A stretch of 64,000 nt of DNA from Bradyrhizobium sp. (lineage in GTDB: Bacteria > Pseudomonadota > Alphaproteobacteria > Rhizobiales > Xanthobacteraceae). The notes under the pieces are model-generated. The model was given only the letters and a program-made list of their open reading frames with translations. It did no database searches and was not told the origin of the DNA. A program made the position numbers and the translations under genes. The stretch lies in NCBI GenBank assembly GCA_028290305.1, contig JAQGKC010000134.1, positions 1 to 64,000 on the forward strand, given 5' to 3'. Below are positions 17,645 to 25,229 of this stretch, in pieces (position 1 is the stretch's first letter; every line of letters starts with the position of its first letter).

Positions 17645-18928
17645 ATGAACAAGCCAGCCTTTGGTCAAACGCGCCGGGATATTTTGCGGTGGAGCGCTGC
17701 GGCCGCCGCCGTTGCCGCAGGCCTTCCCGATCGTTTGAGCTGGACAACCAACGCGTCCGCAGCCGAGGCCGACCCCGTCGAGATCGTCATGGATGGTCAC
17801 GTGCACATCACCAACCGGATTTATTGGGAAGGCATCGATCCCTGGACCCCGACCAAGCAGGGGTGGGACTTTGCCCGCGCGCGAAGTGCGGGGGTTAACT
17901 GCATCATCGATAACATCGGGCCATATGGGTATTGGAATTACAACTACACCCCAAAGCAGGCCCTTCGTCTGATCGACACGCTGCTGCGGTTTTCCGAAGC
18001 GCATGCCGACAAGATGGCCATCGCGCTCAATCCGGCTGACGCTCGACGCATCGTCGGCAGCGGGCGCATGGCAGTCTTTATCGGCTGCGAGTCGGGATTC
18101 GACCACGAAGGCGATCCGGACGTGCTCGACGCTTTCTATCGGCTGGGCTTGCGGACCGTCCAGTTTGCAACGCAAACCGGCTTCAACGCATTCAGCGACA
18201 GCGCGCTTGCGGCCATTCAGGGCGGCGAAAAGCCTGACCATTTTGGCGGCCTCAACGACCATGGCCGCAAGCTCGTCGCGCAGATGAACGATCTCGGCAT
18301 CCTCATCGATATTGCCCACGGCACTGAAGCGGTTCAGGCGCAACTGATAGAGAGCAGCCGTGCACCAGTGGTCGCCAGCCATGAAACCGCGAAGGCTGTT
18401 TGGGGTGCGGGACTGACCGACGAGGTGCTTAAGGCGCTGGCCAATAAAGGCGGCGTGATTGGAATTCACGGCGCCGCGGCCGTTGTCGGAAAACGCTATC
18501 GGCAGTGGATGGCCAGCAATCCCGCTGGCGCCGCCAACTCCGGCAAGGCGGTATTCGGCATGGTGGGGTATCAACCGTTGTTCACGCGGCCGCCCGGCGA
18601 CCACGGCGAGTTCATCGAACGGATGGATCGGGAGTTTCGCGAACGCTGGCTCGCGCTGGCGGACTGGAAAGAAGACCCGACAGCCCAGTCTTCGCTGCCG
18701 ACCGCGGACGAGTGGGCCGAGCATGTCGACTATGTCATCAAGCTGGTTGGCGCAGATCACGTCGCCATCGGCCTCGACATGGTTGCCGGCCGAAGCGCCG
18801 TTCCGGCCGATCCGACCGGCTACCCCGACCTGATTGCGGCGCTCCGCCGGATCACGACGCCAGAGAACGTCCGCAAAATCGTCGGAGAAAACTGGATGCG
18901 CGTGCTTGGGCAATCCAAGGCGAGTTGA
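17645..18928 (+). CDS. Tat-exported membrane-dipeptidase family protein (peptidase M19)
   Basis: 427 residues. The N-terminus has a twin-arginine signal (TRRDILRWSAAAAA, R10-R11) with a cleavage region near NASAAEA, so the folded enzyme should be exported to the periplasm. The M19 fold is shown by DGHVHIT (H52, H54 zinc ligands), IGCESGFDHEGD, ILIDIAHGTEAV, PVVASHETAKAV and HVAIGLDMV near the C-terminus. Relatives are zinc dipeptidases with broad or D-amino-acid specificity. AGGAG lies seven bases before the ATG. The length is normal for the family. Confidence 0.9.
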   Translation: MNKPAFGQTRRDILRWSAAAAAVAAGLPDRLSWTTNASAAEADPVEIVMDGHVHITNRIYWEGIDPWTPTKQGWDFARARSAGVNCIIDNIGPYGYWNYNYTPKQALRLIDTLLRFSEAHADKMAIALNPADARRIVGSGRMAVFIGCESGFDHEGDPDVLDAFYRLGLRTVQFATQTGFNAFSDSALAAIQGGEKPDHFGGLNDHGRKLVAQMNDLGILIDIAHGTEAVQAQLIESSRAPVVASHETAKAVWGAGLTDEVLKALANKGGVIGIHGAAAVVGKRYRQWMASNPAGAANSGKAVFGMVGYQPLFTRPPGDHGEFIERMDREFRERWLALADWKEDPTAQSSLPTADEWAEHVDYVIKLVGADHVAIGLDMVAGRSAVPADPTGYPDLIAALRRITTPENVRKIVGENWMRVLGQSKAS

Positions 18929-18956
18929 CGCCATCGCTCCGGAGTGCGGTTCCGCG

Positions 18957-19712
18957 CTAGTCCTGAATGCCGTAGCGATGCAGGTCGTTGCCGTGGGTAT
19001 CGAGCCAGGTCTTGGCGCGCTCGACATGATCGCAGACCTTGGCAACCACCCGCCAGAACCGTGTCGAATGATTCATTTCGACCAGATGCGCCACCTCATG
19101 GGCGGCAAGATAATCCAGCACATAGGGCGGGGCGAGGATCAGCCTCCACGAGAACGACAACGAGCCAGCCGAGGTGCATGAGCCCCAGCGGCTCGATTGA
19201 TCGCGGATCGACAGCCGCTTCACCCTGACGCCCAGCGCCTGGGCGTAGGACTGAGCCGCTTTATGCAAATCCTTGCGCGCTTCGCGCTTCAGGTAATCGT
19301 GCACCCGCCGCTCGATATGCTCGACGGCCCCGGCCACGCAGAGGATCCGCTCACCACTCTCGCGGGTTTCCGTCCACACCGTGCCGCGCACACCGGCGCG
19401 ATGCACGATCCGGTGCGCGACGCCGCGCAATGGCAGCACGGTTCCCGGATGAAATGGTGCGGCCTTCGGCAACCGGCCGAGGCGCGCGGCGATCCAGCCG
19501 CCATGACGCTGCGCGAAGTCCTTGGCGTCGGCGAGCGTGCCGCGCGGAGGCATGGTCAGGATCGCTTCGCGGTCGCTTGGATGAATGCGCAAGGTGTAAC
19601 GCCGCGCGCGGCGATGCCGCCGCAGCCGAACGGAGTAGATTTGCGAGCCATGCTTGACCAGAAGAGTAGAAGGTTCGTAGGGCCGCCGATAAAGGAGGGC
19701 GCGAGTGGCCAT
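18957..19712 (-). CDS. YgjP-like zinc metallopeptidase domain protein (DUF45/M48-like)
   Basis: 251 residues of the YgjP/WrpP family. The C-terminal part carries SSRWGSCTSAGSLSFSWRL and the zinc motif HEVAH followed by LVEMNHSTRFWRVV, both diagnostic. The N-terminal half is a strand-rich domain (RRYTLRIHPSDREAILTMP). The physiological substrate is unknown. The ATG at 19712 begins MATRALLYRRP; a longer frame from 19796 exists but neither start has a clear ribosome site. The gene is convergent with the dipeptidase, 28 bases away. Confidence 0.85.
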   Translation of the reverse strand: MATRALLYRRPYEPSTLLVKHGSQIYSVRLRRHRRARRYTLRIHPSDREAILTMPPRGTLADAKDFAQRHGGWIAARLGRLPKAAPFHPGTVLPLRGVAHRIVHRAGVRGTVWTETRESGERILCVAGAVEHIERRVHDYLKREARKDLHKAAQSYAQALGVRVKRLSIRDQSSRWGSCTSAGSLSFSWRLILAPPYVLDYLAAHEVAHLVEMNHSTRFWRVVAKVCDHVERAKTWLDTHGNDLHRYGIQD

Positions 19713-19884
19713 GTCTGTCAGTCCGGGGATCAAGAGTTCGCCCGGATTCTGCCATATCCGCCGCCAGTGAAATCGCTCGGCGCAAAAACAAATCATTTGC
19801 CCAATATACAGGGGCTGACCGGCCGCGCTGCCTCTATAGGATGGGGCTGGAACAAAAAATTTCGGCCGAAAACCCGGCCCAAAC

Positions 19885-19926
19885 CGCCCATCAAGGAATG
19901 AGAGTTAACTCATTCTTTGATGGGCG
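19885..19926. repeat. Near-perfect 18-base inverted repeat
   Basis: Arms CGCCCATCAAGGAATGAG and its complement differ at one position (a G-U pair in RNA) around the loop AGTTAA. It lies 110 bases beyond the PHB depolymerase stop and upstream of the YgjP gene. It could end phaZ transcription or be another dispersed palindrome; no T-run follows in either direction. Confidence 0.7.
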
Positions 19927-20037
19927 TCGTGAATCAGGGTTTTCGCGGGCAATTCAGGGGGTTAGCTGCCCCGCTCGAATCAGCACCGATGCGTCTCGAT
20001 CTTGCGTTGGCGATGCTGAGAGCGCTTGAGAGCGCGT

Positions 20038-21366
20038 TTATTCCGCCGCCGCGGCCAATGAAGGCTTCACATTCGCCGACGACATCATGAAATCGGAAAT
20101 GCGCGGCACGATTTCCGATTTGAAGCGCGAGCCATTGAAGACGCCGTAGTGCCCGACACCCTTTTGCACGTAATGCACCCGTCGGCCGTCGGGAATCGAG
20201 CTGCACAGCTCATGCGTCGCTTCGGTCTGGCCGAGACCGGAAATATCGTCTTTCTCGCCTTCCACCGTCATCAGCGCAACGCGGGTGATCTTCGACGGAT
20301 CGACCGGCTTGCCGCGATGGGTCATCTCGCCCTTGGGCAGCGCGTGCTTGACGAACACGAGATCGACCGTCTGCAGATAATACTCCGCGGCCAAATCCAT
20401 GACGGCGAGATATTCGTCATAGAAATCGCGGTGCTTGTCGACCAGATCGCCATCGCCCTTCACCAGGTTTTTGAACAGGTTCTTGTGGGCGTCCATGTGG
20501 CGATCGAGATTCATGCTGATGAAGCCGTTGAGCTGCAGGAACCCCGGATAGACGTCGCGCATCACGCCCGGATGCGGGAACGGCACCTTGGTGATGACGT
20601 GGCTGCGAAACCAGTCGATGCCGCGCTCGGCGGCGAGGTTGTTGACAGCCGTCGGATTGCGGCGCGTATCGATCGGACCGCCCATCAGCGTCATCGAAAC
20701 CGGAACATAGGGGTCGCGTTCGGCTTCCATGATGGAAACCGCCGCCACCACCGGCACCGAAGGCTGGCACACGGCGATAATATGCATATTGCCGCCGAGC
20801 ACGTGCAGCATCTCGATGATGTAATCGACATAGTCTTCGAGATCGAAGCGCCCCTCCGTCAACGGGACCATCCGGGCGTCCGACCAATCGGTGATATAGA
20901 CCTCATGGGTCGGCAGAAAGGCTTCGACCGTGCCGCGCAGCAGTGTCGCGTAATGACCGGACATCGGCGCCACGATCAGCACCCGCGGCTGCGGGCTGCG
21001 CAGTGGCCGGGTCAACTTGCGATCGAAATACAACAGGCGGCAGAACGGCTTTTCCCATACCGAGCGGATTTCGATCGGAGTGCGCACACCATTGACTTCG
21101 GTGTCGTTGAGGCCCCATTCGGGCTTGCCGTAACGGCGTGTCGTGCGCTCGAAGACTTCGCAACCGGCGGCGACGGATTTGCCGAACTCGGTGTGCGACC
21201 ACGGATTGAGCGGATTCTGAAACAGGATTTTTGTCGCGTCGGTCACGGCTCGCGCCGGATTGAGCGACGCCTGAGCCATTTCGTACATCCAGTACATCGG
21301 CGTCGTCAGCGCCGGACTGCCTTCGGCCACCAGTGGCGGTGCACCGCCAAATTCACCAATCGGCAT
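20038..21366 (-). CDS. phaZ: Intracellular polyhydroxybutyrate depolymerase
   Basis: 442 residues matching the PhaZ1 (Cupriavidus-type) intracellular depolymerase family. The nucleophile region reads IIAVCQPSVPV, with the catalytic cysteine at C200 in place of the serine of secreted enzymes. The late VGHYGVFNGSRFKSEIVP carries the histidine. The N-terminal MYWMYEMAQASLNPARA is typical. It would mobilise stored PHB granules in the cytoplasm. TGAGGG sits five bases before the ATG at 21366. It is monocistronic, in a gap shared with the YgjP gene downstream. Confidence 0.92.
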   Translation of the reverse strand: MPIGEFGGAPPLVAEGSPALTTPMYWMYEMAQASLNPARAVTDATKILFQNPLNPWSHTEFGKSVAAGCEVFERTTRRYGKPEWGLNDTEVNGVRTPIEIRSVWEKPFCRLLYFDRKLTRPLRSPQPRVLIVAPMSGHYATLLRGTVEAFLPTHEVYITDWSDARMVPLTEGRFDLEDYVDYIIEMLHVLGGNMHIIAVCQPSVPVVAAVSIMEAERDPYVPVSMTLMGGPIDTRRNPTAVNNLAAERGIDWFRSHVITKVPFPHPGVMRDVYPGFLQLNGFISMNLDRHMDAHKNLFKNLVKGDGDLVDKHRDFYDEYLAVMDLAAEYYLQTVDLVFVKHALPKGEMTHRGKPVDPSKITRVALMTVEGEKDDISGLGQTEATHELCSSIPDGRRVHYVQKGVGHYGVFNGSRFKSEIVPRISDFMMSSANVKPSLAAAAE

Positions 21367-21490
21367 TTAACCCTCAAGTCTTTTTTGCATCGCAGCATAG
21401 TGCCGAATGCGTAATAATGCGTCAATGTACAGATGGGTATATCTACGCGGTTGAAAAGCCGAATATCTTCAAATCCGTGGGATAAGTGGG

Positions 21491-22309
21491 TTATTCGCCA
21501 CTCTGGATCAGCGAACCGTGCCGGCGCGCGCTGCGCAAAAGCGCAAGAAATATCGCAAATGACGCAATAAAGAGCACGACGTTAATCGCCAGTGCGCCGA
21601 TCATCAGATCGGCCCGAAACACATGGTCGATCAATAGCGCCCGCATTCCCTCGAACACATAAGTCGGCGGCAACGCCCACGCGACATATTGCAGCCACTG
21701 CGGCAGCACCGTCACCGGGTAATAGACGCAGGCCAGCGGCATCAGACCGAACATCAGCGTCCAGACAATGCTTTCGGCGCCGAGGCCGTTGCGCAGCACC
21801 AGCCCCGACACGAAAATGCCAACCGACCAACTGGTGAAAATCAGATTGCAGAAGAAGGCGATCAGCGGCAGACCGATGCCGTACAGATTGAAATCGAAGA
21901 AAATCATTGCCAGCAGCGTCATCGGAATCACGCCGATCGCGAGCCGGATCAGGCTCATGATCATCAGCGAGATCAGAAACTCGATCGGCTTTAACGGGCT
22001 CATCATCAGGTTGCCGAGATTGCGCGCCCACATCTCCTCGAGAAACGAGATCGAAAAGCCGAGCTGGCCGCGAAACAGGATGTCCCACAGGATCACGGCA
22101 CCGATCAGCGTGCCGCCGGCGCGCGCAAAAAATCCAGCATTCTGCGAGATGTAACTCTGCAGGAAACCCCAGGTGATGATCTGCAACGCCGGCCAGTAGA
22201 GCAATTCCAGCAGACGCGGCCACGACGACATCAAAAGATACCAGTAGCGCAGGATCATCGCGCCGATGCGATGAGGTGCGATATCCCAGTGCATGATGAG
22301 CTTGCTCAC
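21491..22309 (-). CDS. ABC-2 type transporter permease
   Basis: 272 residues with six hydrophobic segments (for example LLELLYWPALQIITWGFLQ and IVWTLMFGLMPLACVYYPVTVLP), typical of an ABC-2 export permease. The start is a GTG whose GTGA overlaps the TGA stop of the upstream ATPase gene, indicating translational coupling. The two proteins would form one inner-membrane exporter; substrates of this family range from polysaccharides to drugs and lipids, and none can be named here. Confidence 0.9.
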   Translation of the reverse strand: MSKLIMHWDIAPHRIGAMILRYWYLLMSSWPRLLELLYWPALQIITWGFLQSYISQNAGFFARAGGTLIGAVILWDILFRGQLGFSISFLEEMWARNLGNLMMSPLKPIEFLISLMIMSLIRLAIGVIPMTLLAMIFFDFNLYGIGLPLIAFFCNLIFTSWSVGIFVSGLVLRNGLGAESIVWTLMFGLMPLACVYYPVTVLPQWLQYVAWALPPTYVFEGMRALLIDHVFRADLMIGALAINVVLFIASFAIFLALLRSARRHGSLIQSGE

Positions 22310-23100
22310 GGCGTGCTTTCCTGGACGCGGCCGCGCGCGACGTCGAGAAACACTTCTTCAAGCGTGGTGCGGTTGTAACGGGCCATGATCTTGTCAGGAC
22401 TGTCGTCGTCCTCGATGCGGCCGCGCTTCATGATGATGACACGATCGCACAACCGCTCCACCTCCAGCATGTTGTGCGACGCCAGCAGGATGGTCGCGTT
22501 GTGTGTCTTGCGGTAGGTCTCGAGATGCTGCCGGATCCAGTCGGCGGTATCGGGATCGAGCGATGCCGTTGGCTCGTCCAGCAACAAAAGCTCAGGCTGG
22601 TTGATCAGCGCTTTCGCCAGCGCCACGCGCGTCTTCTGCCCGGCGGAAAGTTTGCCATTGGGGCGGTCGAGGAATTCTCCGAGATCGAGATCGGCGGCGA
22701 GCTTTTCGATGCGCTCACGCAGATTCGCAACGGCGTAGAGGCGGCCGAATATCGTGAGATTCTGCCGCACGGTTAGCCGCATCGGCATATCGACATAGGG
22801 ACTTTCGAAATTCATCCGGCCCAGCACGTCAGCGCTTTGATCGGGCATCGCACAGCCCAGCACCTGGATGCGCCCCGAAGTCGGCAGCACGAGCCCCATG
22901 ATCATGGCGATGGTTGTGGTCTTTCCGGCGCCGTTGCCGCCGAGCAGCCCCGTGATACTGCCGCGTGCAATGCGAAACGAAACATCGTCGACGGCGCGGG
23001 TGGTCTTGTAGAATTTTATCAGATGCGCAACCTCGATCACGGCAGACCCTGCCGGATCGGCCGCGAACAGTTGGGGCGTGACTGCGTCGTTATTCTTCAT
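22306..23100 (-). CDS. ABC exporter ATP-binding protein
   Basis: 264 residues with a complete nucleotide-binding domain: Walker A GGNGAGKTT, signature LSAGQKTRVALAKAL, Walker B LLLLDEPTASLD and the H-loop in LLASHNMLEV. It energises the permease encoded directly downstream with a four-base overlap. The divergent RegS gene starts 111 bases away, so promoters face both ways in that gap. LSAGQ in place of LSGGQ is a mild variant seen in ABC-2 exporters. Confidence 0.92.
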   Translation of the reverse strand: MKNNDAVTPQLFAADPAGSAVIEVAHLIKFYKTTRAVDDVSFRIARGSITGLLGGNGAGKTTTIAMIMGLVLPTSGRIQVLGCAMPDQSADVLGRMNFESPYVDMPMRLTVRQNLTIFGRLYAVANLRERIEKLAADLDLGEFLDRPNGKLSAGQKTRVALAKALINQPELLLLDEPTASLDPDTADWIRQHLETYRKTHNATILLASHNMLEVERLCDRVIIMKRGRIEDDDSPDKIMARYNRTTLEEVFLDVARGRVQESTP

Positions 23101-23211
23101 GCGGGCCGTTCATTGAGCCATCACAGCGGCGAGCGCAAGGCTTTGGGCTATCCGCGGAACGGCTGGATAAGCCAATTTGTGGTCAGGACGTTGCGCAGCT
23201 AAACTCGCGGA

Positions 23212-24537
23212 ATGACCGACGTTGCAGCCTCCGACTTTCGCCATCCGCGCCGCTATGTCCGTCTGGATACGATATTGCGGCTGCGCTGGCTCGCCGTGCT
23301 CGGGCAGTTGGCCGCCATTTTCATCGTGGCGCAGGGGCTCGAGTTCGACGTCGAAATCATCCCCTGCGTGACCATCATCGGCCTGTCCGCCCTGCTCAAC
23401 CTCGTACTGCAGATCGTTTTCAACCCGATGCAGCGGCTGGAACCGGCCTATGCGGCGGCGTTGCTGGCATTGAACATCATCGAGCTGGCGGGGCTTTTGT
23501 TTTTCACCGGCGGCCTGGAGAATCCGTTTTCATTTCTGTTTCTGGCCCCCGTTCTGATCTCGGCGACGGCGCTGCCGATACGGCTGACGATCGCGCTTGG
23601 CATTCTGGCGGTCGCCTGCGCCTCCGTGCTGGTTTTCTTTCATCTGCCGCTGCCATGGGACAGCGACGATCCCCTGGTGCTGCCGCCGATCTACCTGTTC
23701 GGCGTCTGGCTCTCGATCGCGGTCGCGATCGCGGTCACCAGTCTTTATGCGTTCCAGGTTGCCGAGGAAGCCCGCCAACTCTCCGACGCGCTGGCCGCCA
23801 CCGAACTGGTGCTGACCCGCGAACAGCATCTCACGCAACTCGACGGTCTCGCCGCCGCCGCCGCACACGAGCTCGGAACTCCGCTTTCGACGATCTTCCT
23901 GATTTCCCGGGAGCTGGAGCGGACCGTGCCAGACAACAGCCCGCTTGCCGGCGACCTCAAAACCTTGCGCGAACAGGCGCAGCGCTGCCGCGACATTCTG
24001 GCCAAGATCACGCAATTGTCCTCGACCGGCGCGCCGTTCGACCGCATGCCATTGTCCACGCTGATCGAGGAAACCGTGGCGCCGCATCGCGATTTCGGCG
24101 TCGAGATCAAGGTACGGATTGCGGTCGCGGGCACCCCCGAGCCGGTAGGCACACGCAATCCGGCGATCCTCTATGGTGTCGGCAACATCCTGGAAAACGC
24201 CGTCGATTTCGCACGGACCACGGTGGAGGTGAATGCGTGGTGGAATACCGAGATCGTCGAGATCATCATCTCCGACGACGGACCGGGGATCGCACCCGAC
24301 GTGCTGAAGCGGATCGGCGAACCCTATCTGTCGCGGCGGCGTAGCACCGAGGAGGCCCAGGGCGACCATAGTGGGCTCGGTCTCGGGGTATTTATCGCCC
24401 GCACGCTGCTTGAGCGCACCGGTGCAAAGGTCTCCTTTACCAACCGGACCTTTCCTGATCATGGCGCCGTGGTTCAGATCACCTGGCCGCGGAGCCGCTT
24501 CGAATCGAGCGAAATCGTCGATGAACCAATATCTTAG
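23212..24537 (+). CDS. regS: Redox-sensing histidine kinase of the RegB/PrrB/ActS/RegS family
   Basis: 441 residues. Six membrane helices (about 20-185) include the conserved quinone-site motif GGLENPFSFLF. The H-box AAAAHELGTPLS places the phosphorylated histidine at H219. A cysteine (AQRCRDIL, C259) lies exactly 40 residues further, the same spacing as H225-C265 in Rhodobacter RegB, where that cysteine is the redox switch. N- and G-boxes (NILENAVDFA, DDGPGIAP, GLGLGVFIA) are intact. It should report respiratory or redox state to the regulator encoded 106 bases downstream. In Bradyrhizobium the pair is named RegSR; the symbol rests on that homology. Confidence 0.92.
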   Translation: MTDVAASDFRHPRRYVRLDTILRLRWLAVLGQLAAIFIVAQGLEFDVEIIPCVTIIGLSALLNLVLQIVFNPMQRLEPAYAAALLALNIIELAGLLFFTGGLENPFSFLFLAPVLISATALPIRLTIALGILAVACASVLVFFHLPLPWDSDDPLVLPPIYLFGVWLSIAVAIAVTSLYAFQVAEEARQLSDALAATELVLTREQHLTQLDGLAAAAAHELGTPLSTIFLISRELERTVPDNSPLAGDLKTLREQAQRCRDILAKITQLSSTGAPFDRMPLSTLIEETVAPHRDFGVEIKVRIAVAGTPEPVGTRNPAILYGVGNILENAVDFARTTVEVNAWWNTEIVEIIISDDGPGIAPDVLKRIGEPYLSRRRSTEEAQGDHSGLGLGVFIARTLLERTGAKVSFTNRTFPDHGAVVQITWPRSRFESSEIVDEPIS

Positions 24538-24643
24538 AACCAATCTGGACTGCTGAGGTAGTTGGCTGACCGTATTTATCCGGCCTTGGCAGCGCCATGT
24601 TGCCACGCCATATAATGGTATTCGACATGAGGATATTCGAGCC

Positions 24644-25198
24644 GTGAACGCCATTGCCGAACTGACTGATCAAGCCGACCGCTCCCTTTTGATCGTTGAA
24701 GACGACAAGCCGTTTCTGGAACGCCTCTCGCGCGCGATGGAAACCCGCGGCTTCACGGTCACGTCCTGCGACAGTGTGTCCGATGGTTTGGCGCAAATCG
24801 GCAAGGCGGCGCCGGCGTTCGCGGTGGTGGATTTACGGCTCGGCGACGGCAACGGCCTCGACGTGGTGTCGGCGCTGAAGCGCAAGCGCCCCGAGGCCCG
24901 CGCGATCGTGCTGACCGGTTATGGCAACATCGCCACCGCCGTGACGGCGGTGAAGATGGGCGCGGTGGATTATCTCTCGAAACCCGCCGACGCCGACGAC
25001 GTCGTCGCGGCGTTGCTCGCCAGCGGCACCGAAAAATCCGAGCTGCCGCACAATCCGATGTCGGCGGATCGCGTGCGCTGGGAACACATCCAGCGCATCT
25101 ATGAGATGTGCAACCGCAACGTCTCCGAAACCGCGCGGCGGCTGAACATGCATCGCCGCACCCTGCAGCGCATCCTGGCCAAGCGCGCGCCGCGGTAA
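24644..25198 (+). CDS. regR: Response regulator of the RegA/PrrA/ActR/RegR family
   Basis: 184 residues. The receiver domain has the acidic pair in IVEDD, the phosphoacceptor D63 in VVDLRLGDG, and the switch lysine in YLSKPAD. A short linker leads to a Fis-type helix-turn-helix ending RNVSETARRLNMHRRTLQRI, the near-invariant RegA DNA-reading helix. It is the partner of the kinase upstream and in relatives controls photosynthesis, nitrogen fixation, denitrification or CO2 fixation genes under low oxygen. The start is GTG with a GAGG some 14 bases upstream. It is convergent with the GGDEF/EAL gene. Confidence 0.93.
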   Translation: MNAIAELTDQADRSLLIVEDDKPFLERLSRAMETRGFTVTSCDSVSDGLAQIGKAAPAFAVVDLRLGDGNGLDVVSALKRKRPEARAIVLTGYGNIATAVTAVKMGAVDYLSKPADADDVVAALLASGTEKSELPHNPMSADRVRWEHIQRIYEMCNRNVSETARRLNMHRRTLQRILAKRAPR

Positions 25199-25229
25199 TT
25201 TTGTCAGGGGCGTTGAACGCTCCCGTCTT

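Noticed and set aside
17513..19045. A 510-codon open frame on the minus strand opposite the M19 dipeptidase
   Set aside because: It is the antisense shadow of a GC-rich gene whose own product has a Tat signal and all M19 motifs; the antisense protein has no domain.
20149..21414. A 421-codon plus-strand frame opposite phaZ
   Set aside because: Histidine- and arginine-rich shadow of a well-supported gene.
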